Shown here one piece after another: positions 1 through 8,379 of a DNA stretch of 42,879 nt. The notes below the pieces were generated by a model. It had not been told where the DNA came from, searched no databases, and saw only the letters and a program-made list of their open reading frames with translations. Location: NCBI GenBank assembly GCA_965178525.1, contig CBCXVS010000018.1:1-42879 (forward strand). Reading direction: 5' to 3'. Origin of the DNA: CBCXVS01 sp965178525. GTDB taxonomy: Bacteria > Tectomicrobia > Entotheonellia > Entotheonellales > Entotheonellaceae. How positions within the stretch are numbered: the stretch's first letter is position 1; the number at the start of each line of letters is the position of its first letter. Position numbers and translations under genes: made by a program.

Positions 1-71
1 TGACCTGGCTGGGCTCCCTCCATCGTTTGGGGGAGGATAGCCTACCTCATTAACTATTGGGGAACAACCCT
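1..71 (-). mobile_element. End of an IS5-family insertion sequence (partial, cut by window start)
   Basis: These 71 bases are identical to 37750-37820, the terminal segment of the complete IS at 36814-37820. The element ends with the inverted-repeat sequence CTATTGGGGAACAACCCT and is followed by ATT (72-74), matching the ATT target duplication seen around the complete copy. The rest of this copy lies before the window. It is inserted in a cheW/pilI-type gene, whose 5' part must be on the far side. Confidence 0.9.
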
Positions 72-459
72 ATTGATCCAGCCAGATACGCTCAGTGAGG
101 TGGTCACACAGTTCCCGATTTACCCGCTCCCCAATATGCCCGTGTGGCTCTCAGGGGTAATGAATCTGCGCGGGAACCTGCTTCCCGTATTTGATCTGCA
201 CCAGCTTCTGGAGACCGGCAACAGTAGTCAGGTGAAACAGGCCGTGCTGATTCTGGATCAGGGTAGCGACGGAGTAGGGATGGCGATAGATGGGCTACCG
301 TAATCGGTCGCTCTCGAGCGCGCCCTGCGCAACGTGCCCCCCCTGCACGAGGTGCTTCAGGAGCATGTGCGGGCGGCCTATGCGACTGACGGCATGATTT
401 GGTTGGATTTCGACCATCAGAGTTTTTTCACCATGCTGGGCGGACAAATCGCCAGCTGA
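72..459 (+). pseudogene. pilI: CheW/PilI-like adaptor, 5'-truncated by IS and carrying an in-frame stop
   Basis: The reading frame entering from the IS end encodes a CheW-domain core (SGVMNLRGNLLPVFDL, typical of the CheW beta-barrel). A TAA codon at 301-303 interrupts it. The same frame then continues without further stops to TGA at 457-459 (SVALERALRN... then FFTMLGGQIAS), so the TAA looks like a point mutation in a once longer protein. The N-terminal ~20-25 residues are missing, displaced by the IS at 1-71. CheW proteins couple receptors to the histidine kinase; the position directly before pilJ matches PilI of Pil-Chp systems. The gene is almost certainly non-functional as it stands. Confidence 0.8.
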
Positions 460-500
460 CTGCCCGGATGCGTCTCACAAACTGTAACGAGGACGGAGCT

Positions 501-2786
501 ATGAGTGTTTTCGCAAATATGAAGGTGACGAGCAAGTTGTTGCTGTTGCTAGTCGTGATGTTAGTTGGCTTTGCCGCTATAGGCGCCACCTACGTCGCCG
601 TGTTGAACGCCGAAAAGGTCGCTCGGACTCATGTCCGGAACACATCCCGGTTTCGAGTGCAAATCGAGGAAGTCAATCATGATTTACAAGAGGCCTTGAC
701 ACGCCAACGCGATTTTTTGCTCAATAAACACCTCGAAGACTTAGAACGCTTCGAGGTTCTGATGTCCAAAGCCCGCGATGCCCTCAGCGACTTAGAGACA
801 AAGGCGCCGAACGACCAACTCAAGCAGCTCATAGCGCCGCTGAATAAACAGCTGGTTAACTTTCATGCCGCCGTGTACCAGCTGACGGAAACGCAGCTGG
901 CCCTGGGGCTGGATGAGGATAGCGGCCTGCAGGGGGTTATGCGAAACGCCGCGCAGGAATTAGAGCAGGCGCTGACGACGTTCCTCACACAAGAACGCAG
1001 TAATACCATGCAAGATCCAACCTTCGCGTGGTCTGCGGAAGTGCTCAATGCACAGCTTCTAGGCGAAAAGCTGCATACCTCACTCCTGCAGATGCGCGGC
1101 CACGAAAAGGATTATCTCCAGCGAGCGCAAGTGGATGACAAATACGTCAGCCGCATGGCCGAAGAACAGGAAACCTTCCGGCGGATTTTGGAGGAAGTTG
1201 AGTTTACGCCAAATCGGAAAGCCACCTTCAGCGGACTGCTCGCTACCTACCAGAACCGTTTCGGCGAGTTGGTCGAAGCGATGGGTAAGTTGCAGCAAGA
1301 CCGTACGGCAGTGGACTCTGCGTCTGCCATTATCATTCCTGACCTGCAACACATGGTGCGAATGACTCAGCAGGCCGCCGAAGCTAACCAGATCGCACTG
1401 GAAGCGCAGCGTAATCGGCTTACGAAGGTATTCATCCTCGTGCTGGGAGGGAGCACGGTAGTCGTCGCCCTGATCGTGTTGTTCTTGGGGCGAGGTATCA
1501 TCAACCCGCTGCGTCACCTCCAGGCAACTGTGCGGCAGGTTACGGAAGGTGAGACAACAGCCCGTGCACGGCTTTTTCGCGGTGACGAAATTGGCACGCT
1601 TGCCAATGCCTTCGATAATCTCCTCGATGAACGGGTGACCTATCTAGCCGAGGCTGAGCGTGAACGTGCGGCCCGATTGGCCGAAGCCGAACAAGAGAAC
1701 GAAGCCCTGAACGCCTCTGTCGTCGTCCTCTTACAAGCGGTGGCCCGGCTGAGCCAGAGAGATCTCACCATCAAGGTACCGGTGGCCGAGGATGTGACGG
1801 GCCCGGTGTCGGATGCGTTGAATTTGCTGACCGACGAAACGGCCAAGGTGCTCGCCGAGGTGACCCGTATCTCCGACGCGGTGGCCACGGCCTCGCGCAG
1901 CGTGAAATCGCAGTCCGACACCGTCGTTGACCTCGCCAGCAGAGAGCGTCAACAGGTGACACAGACCGCGGATGAACTGGCCGCTGCCGCCGAGGCGATG
2001 AATGAAATTGCCACCCTGGCGCAGACCTGCAACACGACCGCGGAAAATGCCATCCAGAAGACTCAGATGGCGCTGGAGACCGTGACTGGGACCGTGACCG
2101 GGATCAATGCGACACGCGATACCATCCGGGAAACCGAAAAACGTATCAAACGCCTGGGAGAACGTTCTCAGGAAATTAGTGGCGCTGTGAACCTGATTAA
2201 CAATATCGCTGAACGCACCCATATCCTGGCCCTCAATGCCAGTATGCACGCTGCCTCCGCTGGTGAAGCCGGGCGTGGTTTTGCGGTGGTGGCCGACGAG
2301 GTACAGCGTCTGGCAGAGAATGCCCGCCAGGCTACCGAGCAGATTGCCAGCTTAGTGGGCAATATCCAGACTGAGACGATGGACACCGTGACCACGATGA
2401 ACACGGTGATCAGCCAAGTTATCGAGGGAAGCCGTTTGGCCGAGCAGGCGGGTGAGCAGATGCGGGAGACGCAGCAGACCACCACCGAGTTGGTGGACTC
2501 CGTGCGTCAGATCTCAGAGGGGTCGCAAACGCAGGCAAAAATTAGTAACGAGTTGCGTCACCGTGCTGGCCAGATCGAGGATAGTACGCTCCAGACCAGC
2601 CGGCAACTTGAAGCACAAGGTGTGCAGACGAACCAGCTGCTGAGTTATGCCATCCAACTCGTGGGAGCGGTGCGCGTATTCAGGCTGCCCGATCAACTGT
2701 CCCAGGAGAGCGCTGAAATCGAGCAAATTGTCGTATCGGAAGCGGCTATCGAGAATGAAGACGCTATAGAGATCGTCGGATTCTGA
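501..2786 (+). CDS. pilJ: PilJ-like methyl-accepting chemotaxis protein
   Basis: 761-residue membrane receptor. An N-terminal membrane segment lies at about residues 13-35, followed by a ~270-residue helical periplasmic sensor region and a second membrane segment at about 309-332. A HAMP domain (RGIINPLRHLQ..., DEIGTLANAFDNLL) and a second HAMP-like stretch (LLQAVARLSQRDLTIKVPV) come next, then the long cytoplasmic coiled-coil. The signalling hairpin tip is at about 577-615 (ASAGEAGRGFAVVADEVQRL), a diagnostic MCP motif. ATG at 501 is chosen over an upstream in-frame ATG at 399 because it precedes the membrane segment, has a GA-rich stretch upstream, and 399 overlaps the cheW remnant. In known systems PilJ signals through PilI and ChpA to control type IV pili. 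It appears intact although its partners on both sides are broken. Confidence 0.9.
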   Translation: MSVFANMKVTSKLLLLLVVMLVGFAAIGATYVAVLNAEKVARTHVRNTSRFRVQIEEVNHDLQEALTRQRDFLLNKHLEDLERFEVLMSKARDALSDLETKAPNDQLKQLIAPLNKQLVNFHAAVYQLTETQLALGLDEDSGLQGVMRNAAQELEQALTTFLTQERSNTMQDPTFAWSAEVLNAQLLGEKLHTSLLQMRGHEKDYLQRAQVDDKYVSRMAEEQETFRRILEEVEFTPNRKATFSGLLATYQNRFGELVEAMGKLQQDRTAVDSASAIIIPDLQHMVRMTQQAAEANQIALEAQRNRLTKVFILVLGGSTVVVALIVLFLGRGIINPLRHLQATVRQVTEGETTARARLFRGDEIGTLANAFDNLLDERVTYLAEAERERAARLAEAEQENEALNASVVVLLQAVARLSQRDLTIKVPVAEDVTGPVSDALNLLTDETAKVLAEVTRISDAVATASRSVKSQSDTVVDLASRERQQVTQTADELAAAAEAMNEIATLAQTCNTTAENAIQKTQMALETVTGTVTGINATRDTIRETEKRIKRLGERSQEISGAVNLINNIAERTHILALNASMHAASAGEAGRGFAVVADEVQRLAENARQATEQIASLVGNIQTETMDTVTTMNTVISQVIEGSRLAEQAGEQMRETQQTTTELVDSVRQISEGSQTQAKISNELRHRAGQIEDSTLQTSRQLEAQGVQTNQLLSYAIQLVGAVRVFRLPDQLSQESAEIEQIVVSEAAIENEDAIEIVGF

Positions 2787-2835
2787 TGCTCTCCAGAGGG
2801 CGTAACTATACCTGGGGCGCTCTCCGCCTACCGGC

Positions 2836-2910
2836 TAAGTACCGGAACAAAATGACATGGATATCGGTCCTCTGGAAAGATGTCTTCAGGTCATTCTGTC
2901 CAGGTACTTA
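2836..2910. repeat. 75-bp palindromic repeat, copy 1
   Basis: The ends form an imperfect inverted repeat: TAAGTACCGGAACAAAATGA on the left pairs with the complement of the right end, TAAGTACCTGGACAGAATGA. The core contains CTCTGGAAA. It lies in the gap between pilJ and chpA. A second element with the same ends, length and core is at 15595-15668. The short length and lack of coding capacity suggest a small non-autonomous or REP-like dispersed repeat. Confidence 0.7.
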
Positions 2911-2953
2911 GCGATTGCCTTCGTTCATCACGCAACAAGGGTTTGAAGCAAAC

Positions 2954-3814
2954 ATGGGCACAGACAACGAAAAGTTTGCGGGATTGGTTACGCAAGTCGC
3001 CGAGTTGCTCAACATCCTTCTAGAGACCTCCGCCGCTGATGACATCGGCGAGGTCGAAAGCATTGTCCAGGAGCTCGGACGATATATCCAGCAATTGGAA
3101 AACATTGCAACAGCAGCCGAAGCCATCGGGTACATCGGTCTGTGCAACGTTTGTATGCTCTATCAGGAGAGCCTTGTGCAGCTCGCGTGCCATAGCGAGG
3201 CGCTAAGTGAAGGGCAACGCCTGTTATTGGAAGCATGGCCGACATTGGTCATGGCCCATTTGGAAGCTCCGGCTGACGCTGACATCAGTGTCGATCTCGT
3301 TGAACATCTCCAGAATCCTGCCTGGGCAGCGCCGCTGTCGGATATAGATGCAGAGTTGCTGAAGGAACTGCTGATCGGGCAGGCCACTGCGGCATCTGAG
3401 CCGGATGGAGCCGTCGACGTCGCACCCGCTGCGCCTTCTCTGGTCGCCCATGACACCGAACCGGATGTCATGGCATACGAGGAGGAGCGGGATGATGTGA
3501 CCAGGACATGGCAGAGCATTGATGCGGACCCTAGCCAGGTTGACCCTGCATGTGAAGTTGGAGAGCATAGTGAGACGCTGGAGGATTCTGCCACCTTCGC
3601 AGCGTTGGATACGCTAGAACGATCTCCCATGGCTTTTGAGGGCACACGTGAAGACGCTGTCCAAGCAGAAGCTGAATACGAAGCAATTTCCGGAAATATA
3701 GATGCCACAGGGGCGGAAGATCTGGAGGAGACTGCTTCCGGTAGCATAGAAGAAACCGCTGTCGGTGAGCTGGATGAAACAGCCAAGGAGCTGGTAGGCC
3801 TCCTGTGTCAGTGA
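2954..3814 (+). pseudogene. chpA: ChpA-type hybrid kinase, N-terminal fragment (frameshifted from the next)
   Basis: 286-residue N-terminal piece beginning MGTDNEKFAGLVTQ. An upstream TTG at 2915 gives 13 more residues and cannot be excluded. The first ~135 residues form an all-helical HPt-like FimL/ChpA N-terminal type domain. An acidic, Glu-rich linker follows (about 140-280). The reading frame ends ...ETAKELVGLLCQ, then TGA. The next frame starts VSQLATSLENAW, which aligns with this protein's own start (FAGLVTQVAELLNILLET). A single G missing at 3811/3812 would therefore rejoin both into one protein, ...GLLCQVSQLATSL. Pil-Chp ChpA proteins carry several such domains in one chain, so this is read as one broken gene. 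Translational coupling of two separate genes or a sequencing error are alternatives. Confidence 0.7.
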
Positions 3815-5024
3815 GCCAGTTGGCCACATCGCTGGAGAATGCCTGGTCGGGAGCCGAAGCCGAGGATTGGCGACAGATCTTAGAGGATCATGCGGACGAG
3901 TTAGGGCGTCTCGGCGAAGGTGCGGAAGCGATGGGGCTGCTCGGTTTGCAACAGGTCAGCATGTACGTCCGCGCCAATATATTGAGCTTGGCCGTCCAGG
4001 AGCAGTTCCTTGACACCGGCCAGCGCCAGATTGTAACAGGCTGGCCGGCGCCCGTGCTGGGCTATCTGCAAGGATTTCATATCCTGGGGCTCCGCGACGT
4101 TCTGGTACAGTACCTGCAGGATTCCCGTTGGCCACACCCCCTGTCCGACGAGGACGGAGCTGCGTTGAGCGAAGCCCTGATCGTCACCCGCTTTGACATC
4201 GGCGAGGAAGAACAGAGCCCACGGCAGCGCCATGCTCAGCTGGAGGACATCTCCTTAGCGATTCCGGAAGATGTAAACCCGGAACTGCTGGATGGCCTGT
4301 TACAGGAATTGCCACGCCAGGCGGCTGATTTCTCTGCTTCTATCCAGCGCCTGGCGAACCACGAGGGCGCTCTGGCGGATGTGGACACGGCCCAACGCGT
4401 CGCCCACACGCTGAAGGGCGCAGCCAATACGGTCGGTGTATCGGGCGTGGCTAACTTGACGCACCACTTGGAAGATATCCTCCTCGCGCTGGCGAAGTAT
4501 CATACGTTAGCCACCCAAATGCTCAGTCAGACCCTGACCAATGCGGCCGATTGTCTCGAAGCTATGAGTGAGACCCTGGTTGGGATGAGTGGGCCGCCAG
4601 CCGAGGTCGAAGCCCTAAGCGTGTTGCAAGAGGTCTTGGATTGGGCCAACTTGATTGATCAAGAAGGTATTCCCAGCGACGATACGCGCCCGAAAGCTCG
4701 GAAAATCTTACCGGGTTTGGCCCAGCAGACCCCGCTAGCGGGCCAGGATGTGTCGCCGGAACAGGCAACGGCTGCTGTGGCGAGAACGCACGTCTCGGCC
4801 GATCTCGTGGACGAGCTGTTGCGGCTAGCGGGCGAAGCCATGATTTTGAACGGTCAGCTGCATGACCGTTTGGAGCATACCCAACAGCAGCTCCGCTCGA
4901 TATACACGCAAAACGCCATCATGCAACAGTTGGTGGTTGAACTGGAACATTTGGTGGACATTCGTGGTGTCACCTCACCACTGCTGCGACAGCATAGTGC
5001 CAAGGCGGAATTCGATCCCCTAGA
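3805..5024 (+). pseudogene. chpA: ChpA-type hybrid kinase, middle fragment (HPt and dimerization)
   Basis: Continuation of the ChpA frame from GTG at 3805, overlapping the preceding stop. Residues 1-130 repeat the helical domain of the previous fragment (AEAMGLLGLQQVSMYVRANI versus AEAIGYIGLCNVCMLYQESL). Residues ~160-240 are a canonical HPt domain with the phosphorylatable His in AHTLKGAANTVGVSG (His201). Residues ~330-395 resemble a CheA dimerization helix pair (ADLVDELLRLAGEAMILNGQ). Native coding ends at AEFDPL. The frame then runs into the inserted element at 5025 and stops at 5059-5061 after a short foreign tail. Residue AEFDPL joins in frame to EMEQYNELH at 5290 once the insertion and one target copy are removed. 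Confidence 0.85.
5019..5024. repeat. Target-site duplication CCTAGA (left copy)
   Basis: CCTAGA directly precedes the element at 5025 and is repeated at 5284-5289 directly after it. Collapsing the two copies restores the chpA codons GAT CCC CTA GAG ATG. Confidence 0.85.
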
Positions 5025-5283
5025 CCGAAGTTCCTCCCGTGATTCGGCGACAACTTGTTGAAATAAAAACTCAAAAGCCTGAAACGAATTGACCTTTGTT
5101 CCCATGTAAATCGCAAAATTTTCGCTCCTATTCTGCACCATGGGCTTGACATCGTCTGCAAACGTATGACCATAAGCCATGTCGTTTCAGGAGGTTGGAT
5201 TGTTCCCCTGTAAATGGACTTTTGAATTGGGCCAACCTGTTGATCTACTTAACCCTCCGCCTATTCTGCCAGGGGAACTTCGG
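5025..5283. mobile_element. 259-bp MITE-like element inserted in chpA
   Basis: Bounded by a perfect 10-bp terminal inverted repeat, CCGAAGTTCC ... GGAACTTCGG, and flanked by a 6-bp direct repeat CCTAGA. The interior is AT-richer than the host gene and encodes no recognisable transposase, so it appears non-autonomous. A short - strand frame crosses it from about 5180 but has no recognised domain. Its right-hand 76 bases match, with about two differences, the reverse complement of 42804-42879 at the other end of the window. The family therefore has at least two copies here. The parent transposon family is not recognised. Confidence 0.88.
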
Positions 5284-5289
5284 CCTAGA
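5284..5289. repeat. Target-site duplication CCTAGA (right copy)
   Basis: Second copy of the 6-bp sequence that flanks the 259-bp element; see 5019-5024. Confidence 0.85.
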
Positions 5290-5290
5290 G

Positions 5291-6865
5291 ATGGAGCAGT
5301 ACAACGAGCTGCACACGGTCAGCCGGCGGCTGTTGGAAGCCGTGACCGATGTCCGAGAGATGAGCCAAGGAGTGGAAGACGGCTTGCTCGCGTGCAACGG
5401 CCTGCTAACCAATCAGCGCCGCTTGCAGCAGGAGAACGAGTCAACCATCATGCGTACCCGGATGGTACCGATCAAAACCCTTGCCCCACGGTTGCAACGT
5501 GGTGTCCGCCAGGCCTGCCGGCTGACCGGTAAAGAGGCGGAACTTGTCGTTAGAGGCGGTGAGACACTGATGGATAACAACGTCCTCAACAGCATGACAG
5601 ACCCTTTGATGCACCTGCTCCGCAATGCGGTCGATCATGGCATCGAGCAGCCCGAGGAACGCGAGCTGATCGGTAAATCCCGCGTTGGCGCCATCGTGCT
5701 AGATTTTGCACGCGAGGGCAATACCATCGTGGCGCGTTGCCGGGATGACGGCGCGGGACTCGAATACGCCGCTATCCGTCATATTGCTTTGGAGCGCGGC
5801 TTGATCCAAGAAACCCAACATTTGTCGGAAGAAGAACTGGGCCGGCTGATCCTGCAACCCGGCTTTTCCACCCGCTCCCAGGCGACTCAGGTGTCCGGGC
5901 GCGGCATTGGCATGGATGCAGTGTACAACCAGGTACAGGCGCTAAAGGGGTCGTTACACATCACATCGGAAGCCAACAAGGGTTGCCTAATTGAACTCCG
6001 ATTACCGATCACCCTGATGTCGACGCACGGTCTACTGGTGCGAACCGGCATGGACGTGTTCGCCGTTTCTGACCGTGGCGTGGAGCAGCTCCTATACCCT
6101 GGGGCGGGCGAACTGAGTCAGATCGGGAACAAGACGACGTACCAAATTGGCGAGGAAATCTTTGAAGCAACCTTCTTGAGGGACCTACTCAATCAGGGAC
6201 TGGACCAGCGCAGCGAGACGCGCACGCTCTATCCGGCTTTGCTAGTCCGGGAGGAGTCCGGCAGAAACCGTGTCGTGTTTGTACAGGAGATTATCGATAG
6301 CTTGACGCTCGTCGTCAAAAATCTGGGGCGCTATATTCCTGATATTAAAGGTATGATAGGCGTTACGATCTTGGGCGATGGCAGCGTCACCCCAGTCCTC
6401 GACCTGCCGGACCTGCTGCGTCGTCCGACTCGGACTTACACTGGACCTGTCGCACTTGAAGCCGCAACGTCCGCTGAGGGCAACGCGCCGGTGGCGCTTG
6501 TGGTGGACGATTCGCTCAGTGCCCGCCGCGCGCTGGCTGAGTTCATGAAGGATCTCGGCTTCGAGGTCCGTGCGGCTGGCGATGGTCTGGAAGCTGTTGC
6601 CATCCTCGAACATAAAATGCCTGACATCCTCCTGGTGGACTTGGAGATGCCACGCATGAACGGTCTGGAACTGACCTCGCACGTGCGCAGCCGTGACACC
6701 ATGAAGCACCTGCCAGTGATCATGATCACTTCTCGGTCGACCGAGAAGCACCGTCACAGCGCGGCACAGGCTGGTGTCGACGCGTACTTGATCAAGCCAT
6801 TCGCTGAGGATGAACTGATGGCGTATATTCACCAGTTGACCACCTTACGGGGCGTGGCATCATGA
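5291..6865 (+). pseudogene. chpA: ChpA-type hybrid kinase, C-terminal fragment (ATPase, CheW, receiver)
   Basis: Remaining 524 residues of the interrupted kinase, counted from the first native ATG. In order: rest of the dimerization/linker helices; a HATPase_c domain with N box HLLRNAVDHGIEQPEER (~108-124), G1 box DDGAGL (~152) and G2 box GRGIGMDAV (~203); a CheW-like domain (~240-390); and a receiver domain (~400-520) with VVDDS, the phospho-acceptor Asp in LLVDLEMPRMNG, and the conserved Lys in LIKPF. Each module has its key residues, so the gene was intact until recently. Translation of this part alone would need a start inside or just after the 259-bp element; no convincing ribosome site is visible there. 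The stop overlaps the next start (ATGA). Confidence 0.88.
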
Positions 6866-7374
6866 CGCAAGCCCTACCAACCATCGATGTTGTTCAGAGC
6901 CAGCCATATGCTCTTCTATCCCTAGACGATCACACATTGCTGTTGCCCCAGGGCGACATCAGTTCCTTGGAGCCAGTACTAGACGTCATCACTGACGAGC
7001 CCCCCCCACACGGCGTCGGCTGGTTGCGCTTCGAGGGCGTCGGCTGGCCCGTTTATTGCCTGGACGCGGAACTGAAGCCGCTGCCTGACATTCCCCATCT
7101 TTATCGGATTTGTATCGTATTGCACGATCACGAGAGGTACTTTGGGCTGACCTGCGCTAACGTCGCAATGCTGCCAGGTGCTGCGGTTCGCGCCCAGCTC
7201 GTGCCCGAGGCCATGTCGAGGCCGAAATCTCCCTTATGTGGATTAGCCCTTTACGAGGGCACGGTTAGACTCGTCAGCACGGCGGCCGCTCTGGCAGCGT
7301 TTCTAGAAGTCAGCAGATTGCAAGATTTGCAGAAAGAAAATGCCATTATCGTCGAAAGGAACGGTTCTAAATAA
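6862..7374 (+). CDS. CheW-like domain protein
   Basis: 170-residue cytoplasmic protein starting at the ATGA overlap with the chpA stop, so it is translationally coupled to it. The pattern SLDDHTLLLPQGDISSLEPV near the start, WLRFEGVGWPVYCLDAEL in the middle and a C-terminal beta-rich segment fit a divergent CheW fold. The classic CheW loop motifs are weak. It probably serves as an accessory coupling protein (ChpC-like) in the Pil-Chp pathway. The family assignment rests on fold-like pattern and context, not on a strict motif. Confidence 0.6.
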   Translation: MTQALPTIDVVQSQPYALLSLDDHTLLLPQGDISSLEPVLDVITDEPPPHGVGWLRFEGVGWPVYCLDAELKPLPDIPHLYRICIVLHDHERYFGLTCANVAMLPGAAVRAQLVPEAMSRPKSPLCGLALYEGTVRLVSTAAALAAFLEVSRLQDLQKENAIIVERNGSK

Positions 7375-7430
7375 GTCGAATGGTCATCGCCATCTTGTTT
7401 TGGATCATCACATAACTGGAGAAAGTGTCT

Positions 7431-7835
7431 GTGAGCTACAGAAAGAACAAATTAATTATAAAAACTTCTTTCATATTTATAGTTATCGGATTTTTTCTGC
7501 TTGTAACCGCAGCGAGTTCACAACAGATCACCTACCAACAATATGTATAAAAACTTTTGAAAACGAATATCCATAAATGGATTCAAGATCCAATTGTGAT
7601 TAAAACTATTAAAGCACAAAATATCAAGAATGCTGCCTTAACTCAGGACGATATTATCCAACTGGACAAGCAATGGCGCGATGAACGCCAAGCGACTGCA
7701 AAGCCGTTGATCAATGCTGTCTTGACGAATCCCTTGTCAGAATTTCTGAAGAAAATTAAGGAACAAAACCAACGGCGTCAGCTTGGTACAGCTGATCCGG
7801 CAAGGAACTGTCGCCGGCAGGACGCAGTAGTATAA
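7431..7835 (+). pseudogene. Exported Cache-like sensor remnant, AT-rich
   Basis: A GTG at 7431 begins a signal peptide (MSYRKNKLIIKTSF... FFLLVTAAS) followed by SQQITYQQYV and a TAA at 7548-7550. The same frame resumes at once with KLLKTNIHKWIQDPIVIKTI and NAALTQDDIIQLDKQWRDE, continuing to 7833. That pattern (dPivi.ti..qN, LDkqWr, pLi..vl.npls) resembles the N-terminal part of single-Cache extracellular sensors attached to chemoreceptors. The conserved ligand-binding half is absent: the frame ends in unrelated sequence, NCRRQDAVV. The stretch is clearly AT-richer than its neighbours, suggesting transfer. It is read as a sensor gene killed by a nonsense codon and 3' loss. Confidence 0.5.
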
Positions 7836-7896
7836 CATCGTGAAGGTCAGCTTCGGACACCCTGTGGAAATTTTCCCTTAGTCAGGCGAGATTGGT

Positions 7897-8376
7897 ATGG
7901 CTGACGCAACGGCTTGGATCCTACATTTCGATAGTGGTTTCTGTGCCGCCGTGGGCGAGCGCGAGATGACACATATTGTCGAGACTCCCACTCTTACAGA
8001 CATCCCACAAACCGTGTCGCATTGCCAGCAGGTTCTGCTCTGGGAAGGCGAGACTCTGCCGGTCATAGATCTCACGGCCTGGCTGACTGGCCAACCCGCA
8101 GAGCGGTCGCGAGCTGCGGTCGGCATTGTGGGTTGGCAGAAACAGCCGAGCGTGGCTCCACAGTATGGGGCCCTACTGTTCAACGGCATCCCTCAGAAGG
8201 TACAGGTTCACGACGACCAAGTCTGTGACCTGCCGCAGCAGCCATCCGGCTGGAAAGCCGTGGCCATTTCCTGTTTTATGTACCAAGGCGAACCCATTCC
8301 GATCCTCGATATCTCCCATATCTTTTCAGACGCCTTAATGAGATGCCTTGAGGTCGTGCCAAGAACCAAGGAGTAA
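7897..8376 (+). CDS. CheW domain protein
   Basis: 159 residues, ATG at 7897 with AGGCGAG upstream. Contains paired CheW-type elements: VGEREMTHIVETP near the start, WEGETLPVIDLTAWLTG in the middle and YQGEPIPILDISHIF near the C-terminus. It probably couples the PilJ-like receptor to the ChpA-like kinase, or acts as the ChpC-type accessory coupler. It is followed after 3 bases by the exported repeat protein, so the two are probably co-transcribed. It is intact, unlike the cheW at the start of the operon, and could partly replace it. Confidence 0.75.
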   Translation: MADATAWILHFDSGFCAAVGEREMTHIVETPTLTDIPQTVSHCQQVLLWEGETLPVIDLTAWLTGQPAERSRAAVGIVGWQKQPSVAPQYGALLFNGIPQKVQVHDDQVCDLPQQPSGWKAVAISCFMYQGEPIPILDISHIFSDALMRCLEVVPRTKE

Positions 8377-8379
8377 AAT

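Noticed and set aside
399..500. Upstream start of pilJ at 399
   Set aside because: Would place 34 non-hydrophobic residues before the first membrane segment and overlap the cheW remnant; ATG 501 fits better.
1731..2249. 172-residue open frame on the - strand across pilJ
   Set aside because: Lies entirely inside the strongly conserved signalling domain of pilJ; His/Gly/Arg-rich and without family features, so a shadow frame.
5061..5195. Possible transposase fragment in the 259-bp element
   Set aside because: A short - strand frame (MAYGHTFADDVKPMVQNR) has no recognisable transposase motif; not enough to call a gene.
6242..6832. 196-residue - strand open frame under the kinase C-terminus
   Set aside because: Opposes the receiver and CheW domains with clear motifs; no ribosome site or family signature.
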